64,000 bases of DNA, taken from Roseburia_D yibonii (GTDB lineage Bacteria; Bacillota; Clostridia; Lachnospirales; Lachnospiraceae). A program made the position numbers and the translations under genes. A model generated the notes under the pieces. The model saw only the letters and a program-made list of their open reading frames with translations, was not told the DNA's origin and made no database searches. Each line of letters begins with the position of its first letter. Position 1 is the stretch's first letter. The stretch covers positions 124,001 through 188,000 of the forward strand of contig NZ_JACOQH010000004.1 of the NCBI RefSeq assembly GCF_014297335.1, read 5' to 3'. This document shows positions 27,219 to 35,649 of this stretch, in pieces.

Positions 27219-27247
27219 ATTCTAACATTGCAAATCGGATTTTACAA
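27219..27247 (-). promoter_or_regulatory. Predicted promoter of purO-purH
   Basis: Minus strand TTGTAA, 17-nt spacer, TAGAAT. The leader holds a GC-rich hairpin (CGGGC/GCCCG at about 27193-27212) that has its T-run on the opposite strand. Confidence 0.6.
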
Positions 27248-27278
27248 CGCTTTCCGGTTATTAGTGACATGAAATTAT

Positions 27279-27794
27279 TTACTTAATTTTATTAGTAATG
27301 CTTATATGTCCTTCCTGCTCCAGCCACGAGAGAAAACTCTCACAGCCCTCGCAGATGTCCGTATATGTCACACCGAAATCTCCGGTGTACCAAGGATCCG
27401 CGATGTTCCTCGGATCCTTGGAGTAATCCAGCAGACGCTTTATCTTGTGCTCCGTGTCCTCACCCGTGATCCGCACGGTATTTCGGATGTTCGTGGTCTC
27501 CGCGCACAAAATATAGTCGTAGTACCCGTAATCCTCCCGCGTGACCTGGCGGGCGCGCTTCCCGGAGAAATTGGTATACGCCGTGTTTCCAATCTTATGT
27601 TTTCTTAGTTCTGCCTGCGCCGGCGGATAGATCGGGTTGCCCCTTCCGTTCCAGATCTCTTCCGTGCTGGTCGCTGCGGAGGCGATCTCGAACTGATCTT
27701 GGATGCCGCGCTTTTCTACCATGTCTTTTAGGATGAACTCGGACATGGGGGAGCGGCAGATGTTGCCGTGGCAGATGAAAAGTACTTTTATCAT
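27279..27794 (-). CDS. Low-molecular-weight protein tyrosine phosphatase; integration target of the mobile array
   Basis: A 171-residue phosphatase with the P-loop CHGNICRS (CX5R, residues 8-15) and the catalytic Asp in DPWYTGDF. The first seven codons and the ribosome-binding GGAG lie inside the left end of element A: the 16-bp att core covers codons 6-10, so element A now supplies the translation start. Two displaced copies of the same 5' end survive at 38508-38555 and 43249-43296. The protein appears intact. Confidence 0.92.
   Translation of the reverse strand: MIKVLFICHGNICRSPMSEFILKDMVEKRGIQDQFEIASAATSTEEIWNGRGNPIYPPAQAELRKHKIGNTAYTNFSGKRARQVTREDYGYYDYILCAETTNIRNTVRITGEDTEHKIKRLLDYSKDPRNIADPWYTGDFGVTYTDICEGCESFLSWLEQEGHISITNKIK
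27764..27779. other. att core, left end of element A
   Basis: TGCCGTGGCAGATGAA, identical at 38525-38540 and 43266-43281. It lies in the LMW-PTP coding sequence (Phe-Ile-Cys-His-Gly codons on the minus strand). Marks the integrase-proximal boundary of element A. Confidence 0.85.
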
Positions 27795-27933
27795 CTTTTT
27801 ATATCTCCATTTAAGTCTTGTATTTCTTCTCAAACACTTGATATTTCAGGGTTTTCCGACTTTTGAATTTTCCTTTCTTTTTAAGGTATCTTCTCAAATC
27901 TTCTCGTATTTTCTTATGTTTTTCCCTGCAATC

Positions 27934-27970
27934 TTGGTAAATCCGTTGGTAAAGCAAGCGTCCTTACCAA
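27934..27970. repeat. Integrase arm-type repeats, left end of element A
   Basis: Two direct copies of TTGGTAAA at 27934 and 27946 (12-bp period) and one inverted copy TTACCAA at 27964. The inverted pair also forms a hairpin followed by TTTTTT on the plus strand. Tn916 Int binds comparable subterminal repeats with its N-terminal domain; the assignment here is by position and pattern. Confidence 0.7.
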
Positions 27971-27979
27971 CGGGCTTTT

Positions 27980-29179
27980 TTAACTATTCGCTATCCGATA
28001 TACTTCTTCCTTTGCATCATCAAAATTTACATGGGTGTAAGTGTTCAAGGTTACACTGATGTCTGCGTGACCCATGATATACTGCAAGGTTTTTGGATTC
28101 ATCCCGGATTTTGCCATATTAGAGCAAAAGGTGTGCCTGCATACATGAGGGGTAACTTTCGGCATCTGGATACGGTAAATTTTATTGTATTTCTGAATGA
28201 TATGCTCCAGATACTTCTCCCAATGAAGGGCAACCATCGGCATATCGTTTTTATCCAGAAACAAAAATCCGGCATATCCTTCCACCACCGGCTCAACCTT
28301 TGGCGTCTTTCGGTTGGCAATGATTCTGCGAAAACACGCTGCAACAGCTTCTGTCATCGGTACATATCGAATACCTTTGTCTGTTTTCGGTTCTTCGATC
28401 ACGTACTGCATCTGTGCAGTACGCTGTAGCTGATGGTCTACCTTGATACGCATTTCTCCATACTCAATTTCTGAAACTGTCAGCCCACAGAACTCTGAGA
28501 TACGAAGCCCTGTGTGAAAAAGAATATAGATTGCATCATAGTATCTGCTGAAATGCTTATCTTCCTGAATAAACTTCAGCAAATCTCTCTGCTGCTTTCG
28601 GGTAATCGCTTCTCTGGTAACAGAATCATTGACAATGACGGATGCAAGCTCAAATTCAAATGGATTTTTACGAAGCAGGTCATCATCGACTGCCATCTGA
28701 AATGCCGGTCTTAGAACTCCCCGGATAGAATGAATGGAACTGTATCCCCGTCCATCAATCTGCTGGAGCTTAATCAACCATGCCTTTGCATCTGACAAAC
28801 GCACCTTATCAATTCGCAGATTCCCAAAACTCTCTTTTTTCAGCATATTGATGACCGTTTTATATCCGGCAACCGTATTGTGACGAACTCCTGTTTTCAA
28901 TGAAACATATTTTTCTACCAGTTCCAAAACAGTATAGTTGCCACCGTTGGTTACGATACGGTCAAACAAATCCGCTTCAATCTGTTTTTCTTTCTCACGC
29001 AGGGAAGGCTCCCGCTTCTTCCCTTTTGGCATTGGCTCATTCTTGTCCAAACGCCAACTGTATACATTTTTCTCTTTTCCGTCCTCATCAATATAGCGGA
29101 ACCGATACCTCCCATCTTTACGCTGGTACTCGCCCTCTCGCAAAATCCGATTACGGTTATCTCGTCTTTTCTCACTCAT
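27980..29179 (-). CDS. int: Tyrosine recombinase (Tn916-type integrase) of element A
   Basis: A 399-residue integrase with an N-terminal Tn916-like arm-binding domain (YRFRYIDEDGKEKNVYSW), a core-binding domain and the catalytic set: Arg in HTGLRISEF, HxxR in TPHVCRHTFCSNMAKSG, and Tyr in LNTYTHV. The ATG at 29179 follows a good GGAG; 16 upstream codons are in frame but unlikely. It sits next to xis and about 200 nt from the att core, the standard layout. Expected to excise element A. Confidence 0.96.
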   Translation of the reverse strand: MSEKRRDNRNRILREGEYQRKDGRYRFRYIDEDGKEKNVYSWRLDKNEPMPKGKKREPSLREKEKQIEADLFDRIVTNGGNYTVLELVEKYVSLKTGVRHNTVAGYKTVINMLKKESFGNLRIDKVRLSDAKAWLIKLQQIDGRGYSSIHSIRGVLRPAFQMAVDDDLLRKNPFEFELASVIVNDSVTREAITRKQQRDLLKFIQEDKHFSRYYDAIYILFHTGLRISEFCGLTVSEIEYGEMRIKVDHQLQRTAQMQYVIEEPKTDKGIRYVPMTEAVAACFRRIIANRKTPKVEPVVEGYAGFLFLDKNDMPMVALHWEKYLEHIIQKYNKIYRIQMPKVTPHVCRHTFCSNMAKSGMNPKTLQYIMGHADISVTLNTYTHVNFDDAKEEVYRIANS

Positions 29180-29289
29180 CGTGAACTCTCCTTTCAAAAA
29201 AGAGAGCCAGACTTGCGCTCTTATCATAGCACAAATCCAGCTCTCCGCATAGTTATATCATGTGAAATCGGTAAATCTGTCAGCTCTGT

Positions 29290-29523
29290 TTACACAGCAG
29301 TAGCCTGATCCAGATACCTCTCAAATTTCTCACGCTTAATGAGGGCACGATTGCCGTTCATCACATAAAAATCCTCATTGGGATGTGTGTCAATAAGCGT
29401 TCTCAATTTTCCTTCGCCGATATGATAATATCTGGCTGCTTCCTCAATGGTAAGCGTATATCTACGCCACACCGGAATATCCGAGTAATTTTTTCCTTCA
29501 ATATTCATCTTATTATTCGCCAT
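29290..29523 (-). CDS. xis: Tn916-type excisionase
   Basis: A 77-residue helix-turn-helix protein with YTLTIEEAARYYHIGEGKLR and RALIKREKFERYLD, typical of Tn916 Xis. It lies 110 nt upstream of int and probably bends the ends for excision. Confidence 0.93.
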   Translation of the reverse strand: MANNKMNIEGKNYSDIPVWRRYTLTIEEAARYYHIGEGKLRTLIDTHPNEDFYVMNGNRALIKREKFERYLDQATAV

Positions 29524-29559
29524 AGGCAGTTATCCTCCATGCATGAAAATAGCCAGACA

Positions 29560-29760
29560 GAGGGTGTCGGCAACGAAGTCCGGCAACGGGCTTCAAAAGA
29601 CCTTGCAAACAATCTCAATCTGGCGATGGTTACTATTTATACTTTTCTTTTATTTTTCTGTTGTTTTGGTTGTTATAAGGGAGAAAAGCCCGGAAATAAG
29701 GGGTTTTCCCCAGCAACCGGCTCGGCAACGGGATAGCAACAGGGGGTGCAACGGGCGGTC
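29560..29760. repeat. Cluster of GCAAC(G) repeats upstream of xis
   Basis: Between the vapE-like gene and xis, the short word (C/A)GGCAACG or close variants occurs at about 29568, 29581, 29712, 29723, 29734 and 29748. It looks iteron-like. No coding potential is evident in this 240-nt gap. Could be a replication or regulatory site, or chance GC-rich repetition. Confidence 0.4.
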
Positions 29761-29764
29761 ATTT

Positions 29765-31159
29765 TCAGAATGGAAGCTCCATCTGTTCTGTGACCTCCAC
29801 AAAACCATCCATCGTTTTTTCAGACGGGTTGCCGGAGTCCGTTGCCGGGTTTTCACGCTCCCAGCCCTTTTGTCTGCCATATTCTGAAAACATTCTTGGG
29901 TTCGGGAAGTACCGCCAGCGGTCAATGCACTGGTTCATAATCTCGTTGATTTCCCGGATTTCCCATTGCTTCGGCTCGTCAAAAGCATGGTTCAAAGCTT
30001 CCTTGTAGAGCTGCTTGGAGCAGACCATGCTCCCGGTGTACCTATCAAGATACGCCTGTATCATCCCGGCTTTGGTGTCCTCCGGCATAAAATCCCGCTG
30101 GTGTTCTTTGAGATACCGCTGCATGGCGGGGCTGAAAGCCAGCTTGAACCTGCCACTTCGGTAAATCTCCATCGCTTCTGCCCACATCTGCTCGATATAG
30201 GCTCTGGAAGCAGCTTCATCCTCCAAAATGTGAACCTCGGCTTGCTCCTGGTACACCATGACGGGGATAAATCGGCGGTTGCCGGAACGGTCAAGGGGCA
30301 GGAAGTCAAGGGCATTGGAAGTGCCGCCAAACACGCACTGACGGGGGCGGTCTGCCGGGTGGGTTTCATAGGGTATCTTGTAGACCTCTTTCTGCCGGCT
30401 TAAAAATGACTTGATTTCCTCAATGCTCTTGGCGTTTGCGGTTGCCATCATTTCCGACATTTCAATAATCCAGTGACCTTGCAGCTTGCGGTACACATTG
30501 TCATCATCCAGCTTCCGCAAATCATCGGAGAACCACTCGTCCCGGACTGCCAGCAGACGGAAGAAGGTGGACTTGCCAGCCCCCTGACCGCCGACCAGAC
30601 AGAGCATGATTTCAAATTTGCATCCCGGCTGAAAGGCTCGTGAGATTGCACCCAGCAGGAACAGCTTCAACGCTTCATAGGTGTAATCGTCTGCGTCAGC
30701 CCCCAGAAAGTGCCGCAGGCAGAAACGGATTCGCTCTGTCCCGTCCCACACAAGGGTATTGAGATAGTCCCGGATGGGATGGTACTTGTTTTCATTCGCC
30801 ACAATCCCGATGGCGTTATCAATCTTCTTCTCATTGGTAAGCCCGTAGGTTTCTTCCAGATAGAGAAGCAGATACTTCATGTCCGTATCGTTCAGGGCGG
30901 TGCTTTCCCTGTGGAAGCCGATGGGCTTTATGATGTCCTTGCGGTCGGTCAGGATGTTGTATGCGATAGCCCCGGAAAGCAGCGGGTCACGCTGGAATAC
31001 GGTCAGACAGTTCCGTATGCTCTGACGGACACCGCCTTTCTCGGTAGTTTCCAGCCCCGCCTTGATTTCCTCAATGTTCTGGGGTGGCTGCATGGCGTTC
31101 ATGGTGTTTTTTAGTTCTTGCTGCGTCTGCGGCTGCAAGCTCTGCCATTCGCTGTTCAA
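29765..31159 (-). CDS. VapE-like superfamily 3-type ATPase/helicase
   Basis: A 464-residue protein with a VapE (PF05272-like) core: YLNTLVWDGTERIRF, Walker A GGQGAGKST (about 184-192), HWIIEMSEM as Walker B region, and the FGGTSNALDFLPLDRSGNRR sensor region. It pairs with the upstream CHC2 primase as an element replication module. The start may be TTG at 31159 (AAAGGA upstream) or ATG at 31102; either way it overlaps the primase gene. Confidence 0.87.
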   Translation of the reverse strand: MNSEWQSLQPQTQQELKNTMNAMQPPQNIEEIKAGLETTEKGGVRQSIRNCLTVFQRDPLLSGAIAYNILTDRKDIIKPIGFHRESTALNDTDMKYLLLYLEETYGLTNEKKIDNAIGIVANENKYHPIRDYLNTLVWDGTERIRFCLRHFLGADADDYTYEALKLFLLGAISRAFQPGCKFEIMLCLVGGQGAGKSTFFRLLAVRDEWFSDDLRKLDDDNVYRKLQGHWIIEMSEMMATANAKSIEEIKSFLSRQKEVYKIPYETHPADRPRQCVFGGTSNALDFLPLDRSGNRRFIPVMVYQEQAEVHILEDEAASRAYIEQMWAEAMEIYRSGRFKLAFSPAMQRYLKEHQRDFMPEDTKAGMIQAYLDRYTGSMVCSKQLYKEALNHAFDEPKQWEIREINEIMNQCIDRWRYFPNPRMFSEYGRQKGWERENPATDSGNPSEKTMDGFVEVTEQMELPF

Positions 31160-31715
31160 GCTGTATCACATCCTTTCCGTATTCCGTAATCAAAGCCGCT
31201 TTTTCCTCTGTTTCCCCGAACAGCAGCACATCCAGCAGATATTCCACATGGTCTTGCTTCTGTAAGGCTTCCACAAACCGGGGATGAAAGACTTCCTCCG
31301 GGGAGTGCGGGGCATATTCCTTTCTCCACACTCGGAGTAGGTGGAGATAATCGGCAAGAATACGGAAGCAGCGGTTTTTTGCTTCCTGAAACTGTTCCTC
31401 CGGGGATTTCTGCCGGGGCTTGGGCTTTTTTGCTTTTCCCGGCGGTTTCCAGTCCTCATAGGAAAGCCCGAAGTCCTGTGCCAGCTGTACGGCGGCTTCT
31501 TTCTTTCCCAGCCCATACAGGGCGGCGGCAAAATCAATCACATCCCCATCCGCACCGCAGCCGAAGCAGTGGTAACGCCGATCCAGCTTCATGCTTGGGG
31601 TTTTATCGTGATGGAACGGGCAGCAAGCCATCCCGTTCCGCCCTGCATGGATTCCATAATGCTCCGCAGCCTGTCTTGTTGTGACGGACTGCTTCACAGC
31701 TTCAAATACATTCAA
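31071..31715 (-). CDS. CHC2-zinc-finger primase-like protein
   Basis: A 214-residue protein with the DnaG-type zinc finger (ACCPFHHDKTPSMKLDRRYH then CFGCGADGDVIDF, residues 31-60) but no TOPRIM domain. A charged helical C-terminal part follows. The short, TOPRIM-less form is common in mobilizable elements, where it works with a VapE-type helicase, encoded here by the overlapping next gene. Confidence 0.88.
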   Translation of the reverse strand: MNVFEAVKQSVTTRQAAEHYGIHAGRNGMACCPFHHDKTPSMKLDRRYHCFGCGADGDVIDFAAALYGLGKKEAAVQLAQDFGLSYEDWKPPGKAKKPKPRQKSPEEQFQEAKNRCFRILADYLHLLRVWRKEYAPHSPEEVFHPRFVEALQKQDHVEYLLDVLLFGETEEKAALITEYGKDVIQLEQRMAELAAADAARTKKHHERHAATPEH

Positions 31716-31778
31716 ATCTATCCCTCCTTAAAAAGAAAAAGCACCTGACATTCTCTGATTGAAAATGGCAAGTGTCTG

Positions 31779-33359
31779 TTAAAGTTCCATATCCTGTTGT
31801 CTGTGTTTCGCCTGTGCCGGAGCGGTTCTTTGTGCTTTTTTCTCGTCTGCCTTATCCTGCAAGACTTCCTTGATGGGCTGCTTCTTGGGCGGCTCTTTGC
31901 TTTCCTCTGTGCCGGGTGTGGCTTTCCGTACCCAGTAGCGGATGTCCCGCAGCTTCTTCAAATCCTCCTGCACCTCTGTCAGCGGTACTTTCAGGGCTGC
32001 AATTTCTTCCAGAAGCGTTTCCTGCTCCTCTTGCAGCTCCTTTTGGGTACTGTCCTTATCGTCCGGGTGCTTGGCAAGGTAGGCGGCGGCTTTCGCATAC
32101 CGGGCAACCTCCGGGTGTTCCTGTTTGAATTTCTCCTTTGTTTTCTTAAAAAATATCTTCTGGTACTTCTCATAGACAGGCTTACATTCCTTGCAGTCTG
32201 TCCGGCTGGCAAGAATCCCGTCAATCACTTTGCTGCGGGCTTCCTTTGGCTTCATCTGATTGCGGTAATCTGCGGCTGATTTCCCGGAAGATTCCAGAAA
32301 CGCTTCTAAGTCCTCCACAGTGGAAAGCCCCTTTTGCCGGAGATAGGACAGGGCTTCGCTGACTGCCTTTAAGTCCTGTGAAGTCCCCCGGTTCTGTCCA
32401 GCCCTCGTCCAGTCCTTCCGTTCTTCCTTTCGTATCTCCATGTACTTCATCAGCAGATTGGGAAGAAGTGTCGCTTCCTCCGCCGCTTTTTGTGCAAGCA
32501 GCTCTTTCCGTTTTTCTCCCAGCTCGGTAATCCAGCCTTTGAGGTTTTGGATAAGCTGCCGGATGGACTTCATCAGACTGTTGGCGGCTCTGATTTCCCG
32601 GTTCAGATTTCCGATATTCGTCTGGATACCACGCTTTTCCATCTGCCGGACAGCAGCCCCCTCATGGACAGTAGGGATAATATCAAGCCCCTGTCTGGCA
32701 TAGGAACGCAAGTCCACACGCTCCGGGCGGTCATTGGCTTCCAGATAGCGGTTCTGGATGACCTCCCATTCATGCCGCCAGATTTCACAATACTTCTGGT
32801 CGTTCCAGTCAACCGTATCCTCCTTGTGGCTTTTCCACCTGCCGGACGGAAGTTTTATCCGTTCTCCGCTTTCATCAAGGTCATAAACCTTGCGACTCTT
32901 GGGAAGCCATTTTCCATGTTCGTCCATTGCTCTCATAGTCAGCAGGACATGGGCGTGGGGATTGTGTCCCGGCGGGTGGGGGTCATGGATGGCAAAGTCA
33001 ACAATCATGCCTTTGGAAACAAACTGTTGCTGGCAAAACTCCCGGACAAGGACAGTGTACTGGTCGGGCGGTATCTCTCTGGGGATGGTAAGCACCCACC
33101 GCCTTGCAATCTGGGAATTCCATTGCTTCTCCACCGCTTCGGCGGCGTTCCATAAAGTATTGCGGTCTGCATACGACCGTGGGGCATTTGCCGGGAGCAG
33201 GATTTCATTGTGGACGATGCCACGCTTTTCCGGGTAGTGCTTCACTTGCTGGTCGTATTCACAGAACAGCTTTTCGCCGCTTTGGTAAGCAGCGGCGGCA
33301 ACCGCAGACTGCCGCTGGCTGCGCTGAACAATCGTGATTTCATTGTGTGGACAAGGCAT
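31779..33359 (-). CDS. MobA/MobL family relaxase
   Basis: A 526-residue relaxase. The N-terminal domain has a GIVHNEILLP strand, and the HUH motif HNPHAHVLLTMR with DFAIHDPHPPGH before it. The C-terminal half is a long charged coiled coil (about 240-500). It should nick the oriT candidate near 34813 and start transfer, using conjugation machinery from another element since no T4SS genes are present. Element A is therefore mobilizable rather than self-conjugative. Confidence 0.93.
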   Translation of the reverse strand: MPCPHNEITIVQRSQRQSAVAAAAYQSGEKLFCEYDQQVKHYPEKRGIVHNEILLPANAPRSYADRNTLWNAAEAVEKQWNSQIARRWVLTIPREIPPDQYTVLVREFCQQQFVSKGMIVDFAIHDPHPPGHNPHAHVLLTMRAMDEHGKWLPKSRKVYDLDESGERIKLPSGRWKSHKEDTVDWNDQKYCEIWRHEWEVIQNRYLEANDRPERVDLRSYARQGLDIIPTVHEGAAVRQMEKRGIQTNIGNLNREIRAANSLMKSIRQLIQNLKGWITELGEKRKELLAQKAAEEATLLPNLLMKYMEIRKEERKDWTRAGQNRGTSQDLKAVSEALSYLRQKGLSTVEDLEAFLESSGKSAADYRNQMKPKEARSKVIDGILASRTDCKECKPVYEKYQKIFFKKTKEKFKQEHPEVARYAKAAAYLAKHPDDKDSTQKELQEEQETLLEEIAALKVPLTEVQEDLKKLRDIRYWVRKATPGTEESKEPPKKQPIKEVLQDKADEKKAQRTAPAQAKHRQQDMEL

Positions 33360-33428
33360 TTCGTGTCCCTCCTTTCGGTAATTGGTGGATGGTGTAGCGT
33401 TTTACCACCTCATTTTGGGCAGAAAAAA

Positions 33429-33457
33429 AGCAGGAGATCTTTTTCAGATTTCCTGCT
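33429..33457 (-). terminator. Terminator after the C45 acyltransferase gene
   Basis: A 12-bp stem with one mismatch (33429-33440 with 33446-33457) and a 5-nt loop, followed by TTTTTTT on the minus transcript. Confidence 0.9.
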
Positions 33458-33516
33458 TAATGTGCCGCTGTGTGGGCGGCGAGTATTTAGTTGTAGTAAT
33501 ATATCAGCTTGAAAAA

Positions 33517-34527
33517 TCAAAACTGAAAACGAGTATCTTCTTTGAATTTGTGTCGTCCGGGATTCCCTTCGCTTCGATAAATTTTGTGTCGTTTCATATC
33601 ATAGATGACTGACCAGACAGTATCTTTACCAGTACTTCTGTCATACTGGCAGAGAAAACCATAATCCCCAGACAACAATTTTTCTGCAAATGGAAGATTG
33701 AAACCTCCATTTTTTCTGTTAAAAGCTGAATACAATGTTTGATACCGTTCTTCTGCAAACCAATTATCAATTTTATCGTTGTTATAGCCTATCATTTCTG
33801 GAAAATGGAAAGTGTTTGTTGCGCAGACAAAAGAAAGATTGTTATTCAATGTCTTTTCTACTTTTATCTGTTCCGCATTACATTCTATAACTGTTATCGT
33901 CCCCATTGCATCAGCTAAGGTTAAAGTTTGCGCTGAAGCAATCGGTAGTTGATATAAACAGGAGACAGCTTCCGATACATTTTTACATTTCTCCAGCAGG
34001 TATCTGACAATCATACCTGCGTTAAATCCCGGTTTGCATTGGTTAGGATAGACGGATGTTAGACCAACCGCTAAACCATGTTCATTAACGCCATCTTCAA
34101 TCTCAACAAAAGCAGTTGTATTTCCTGTGAAAGAATAAACTCCATCTGTTAATTTATAAACTACATTCTGATTTAGTCTTTCGATTTCTGTCAGAAAATC
34201 ACTGTTTCGTCCCAGAAGAATTTCATGCTCCGTTGTAAAAGCAAAACAAGAGCAATTACAAGATGGCGGCATAGAGTACATACTAAATAATACAGCTTGC
34301 AGAATACTGACATCACATTGTTGTCCATCTGCCAGACCTTGAATTTCTTCCATAATCTCATGGTAATACTTTTCATAAATCGGAAGGCAGGACAAAGCAT
34401 AGTCAATCCGCTCCCGTGTGATTTCAAATGGTATGTTCTCCAAAATTATATTTTTGTGTTTTAACAGTAAGGAACCCCACCGAAAACCAGCTTCGTAGTG
34501 TGTTCCCCTAAAATGTGCATGATACAT
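33517..34527 (-). CDS. C45-type autoproteolytic acyltransferase/hydrolase (cargo of element A)
   Basis: A 336-residue protein of the acyl-CoA:6-aminopenicillanate acyltransferase (AAT, Ntn-hydrolase) family. Seen: GTHYEAGFRWG at the start, the nucleophile Cys in a Cys-rich CNCSCFAFTT (about residues 93-102) and GRNSDFL after it. The family cleaves or forms amide bonds; the natural substrate here is unknown. It is a cargo gene with its own terminator, between mobL and the oriT region. A palindrome with a TACCGGTA centre at 34555-34574 lies upstream. Confidence 0.8.
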   Translation of the reverse strand: MYHAHFRGTHYEAGFRWGSLLLKHKNIILENIPFEITRERIDYALSCLPIYEKYYHEIMEEIQGLADGQQCDVSILQAVLFSMYSMPPSCNCSCFAFTTEHEILLGRNSDFLTEIERLNQNVVYKLTDGVYSFTGNTTAFVEIEDGVNEHGLAVGLTSVYPNQCKPGFNAGMIVRYLLEKCKNVSEAVSCLYQLPIASAQTLTLADAMGTITVIECNAEQIKVEKTLNNNLSFVCATNTFHFPEMIGYNNDKIDNWFAEERYQTLYSAFNRKNGGFNLPFAEKLLSGDYGFLCQYDRSTGKDTVWSVIYDMKRHKIYRSEGNPGRHKFKEDTRFQF

Positions 34528-34554
34528 TTTTACACGCTCCTTATTGATTAGGTA

Positions 34555-34574
34555 AAGAGCTACCGGTAACTCTT
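34555..34574. promoter_or_regulatory. Palindrome upstream of the acyltransferase gene
   Basis: AAGAG and CTCTT arms around TACCGGTA (one mismatched pair), 28 nt before the start codon. A plausible operator of the cargo gene; no partner regulator is identified. Confidence 0.4.
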
Positions 34575-34793
34575 ATCTAAGGGTAACTGAATAAAAATTT
34601 TAAGTCAAGCCATATTTTACTTGTCGGCTGGGAACAGCTTGCAGCGCAAGGTGTCCCCAGATGGCAAGTCCACAAAAGGGTAGCTGGCGACAGCCAGCGC
34701 AGGGGAAGCGTAGCGTCCCCTGTATGATTTGGAGCAGACCATGACTGCGGAAAATCACAGCCCTCCGGCGAGGAGCCTTCGGAGAACGCAATG

Positions 34794-34840
34794 CACCAAC
34801 CTTTGGGTGGTGTATAATTGCGCCCTTAGTAAACTAAGGG
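34794..34840. other. Candidate oriT of element A (MOBQ-like)
   Basis: A hairpin CACCAAC..GTGGTG (34794-34812) directly precedes TATAATTGCGCCCTTA (34813-34828). The latter resembles the TAAGTGCGCCCT nick region of RSF1010/MOBQ plasmids. A second inverted repeat CCCTTAG/CTAAGGG follows at 34823-34840. It lies just downstream of the DUF3847 gene. The 34575-34793 stretch upstream has no convincing gene. Confidence 0.65.
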
Positions 34841-35130
34841 GGTTCCGTCATCTCCCGTTCCAGCAGTTTTTTCAATAGTTCCTGCGTGTCCTGTCTGTGA
34901 AAAATGAGTTTCAACAACAGCATGACATCATCATCTGTCAGGCGTTCCGGCTCTTGCAGAAAACTTTCCAGCATACCGCCACGGGTACAGAGCCGGTGCG
35001 TCCGTTCCTTTCGGGTAAGCTGTTTCAACTGGTGCTGCAATGCCTTTTCATCATTGATGGCTTTCCGCAGTTTCTTTTCGCTTTTTTCCAGCTCCCGATT
35101 GAGTTTTTCCAGCTTTGAGGTATCAGGCAA
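34834..35130 (-). CDS. DUF3847-family mobilization-associated protein
   Basis: A 98-residue protein, largely helical and charged (KLEKLNRELEKSEKKLRKAI), ending at the oriT candidate. Such proteins accompany MobL relaxases in Clostridia and may be relaxosome accessories. Its start overlaps the end of the RepA-like gene by 8 nt. Confidence 0.75.
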   Translation of the reverse strand: MPDTSKLEKLNRELEKSEKKLRKAINDEKALQHQLKQLTRKERTHRLCTRGGMLESFLQEPERLTDDDVMLLLKLIFHRQDTQELLKKLLEREMTEPP

Positions 35131-35464
35131 GGGCAGCGTCCTCCTTTCCCGGTATCAGCACATAAATCCGGTTTGGTTCTCCAATGCCCTGACGCACCCG
35201 CATGATAAGTCCGGCAGTTTCCAGTTCATTCAGAGAACGCTTGACCGTCATGGAGCTGCGGGACAGGACTGCGGCAATGGCTGTGACAGGGAAGCAGACA
35301 AAGAGGATTCCGTTCTCGTCCTCCTGCCCTTTGGAGAGCATAGCGTCCAGCATCCGGCAGTACATGACCTTTGCGGTGCTGCTGACTGGAAATCCTGTCA
35401 ACGCTCTGGGAAAAGGCATACAGGGCGGCAATGGTGTGTCTATCGTCATAAATTCAAAATTCAT
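35123..35464 (-). CDS. RepA-N-type replication initiator / winged-helix protein, short form
   Basis: A 113-residue protein with FPRALTGFPVSSTAKVMYCRML and a winged helix (TAIAAVLSRSSMTVKRSLNELE). It matches the N-terminal domain of RepA-type initiators but is short, as in many integrative elements. Starts are coupled with the small Cys-rich protein upstream (4-nt overlap). Confidence 0.75.
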   Translation of the reverse strand: MNFEFMTIDTPLPPCMPFPRALTGFPVSSTAKVMYCRMLDAMLSKGQEDENGILFVCFPVTAIAAVLSRSSMTVKRSLNELETAGLIMRVRQGIGEPNRIYVLIPGKEDAALA

Positions 35465-35649
35465 TCTGTGTGTTCCTCCTTTTTCTTTGCTCGTTTGGAT
35501 AAATAACAGGGGCAGTCAATCACAACCGCCCGGAAGCTCTGCTTGCACCCATGCTGGCATTTCCGGCATAATTCGTTGTAAGTGACACGCCCCCGGTCAT
35601 TGAGGTAAAAGGAAAGCTCATACTTCCTCTTTTTGCTCATTCTCGGCAT
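35461..35649 (-). CDS. Small cysteine-rich protein
   Basis: A 62-residue basic protein with four Cys in CRKCQHGCKQSF and one further CPCYL, probably a zinc-binding fold. It overlaps the RepA-like gene by 4 nt (ATGA). Function unknown; commonly seen in such elements. Confidence 0.65.
   Translation of the reverse strand: MPRMSKKRKYELSFYLNDRGRVTYNELCRKCQHGCKQSFRAVVIDCPCYLSKRAKKKEEHTE

Noticed and set aside
27190..27222. Plus-strand terminator-like hairpin in the purO leader
   Set aside because: There is no plus-strand gene upstream to end; the T-run overlaps the purO -10 region, so it is probably coincidental.
34600..34793. 63-codon minus-strand frame before oriT
   Set aside because: Arg/Pro-rich composition with no family; the stretch is GC-rich non-coding DNA next to oriT.
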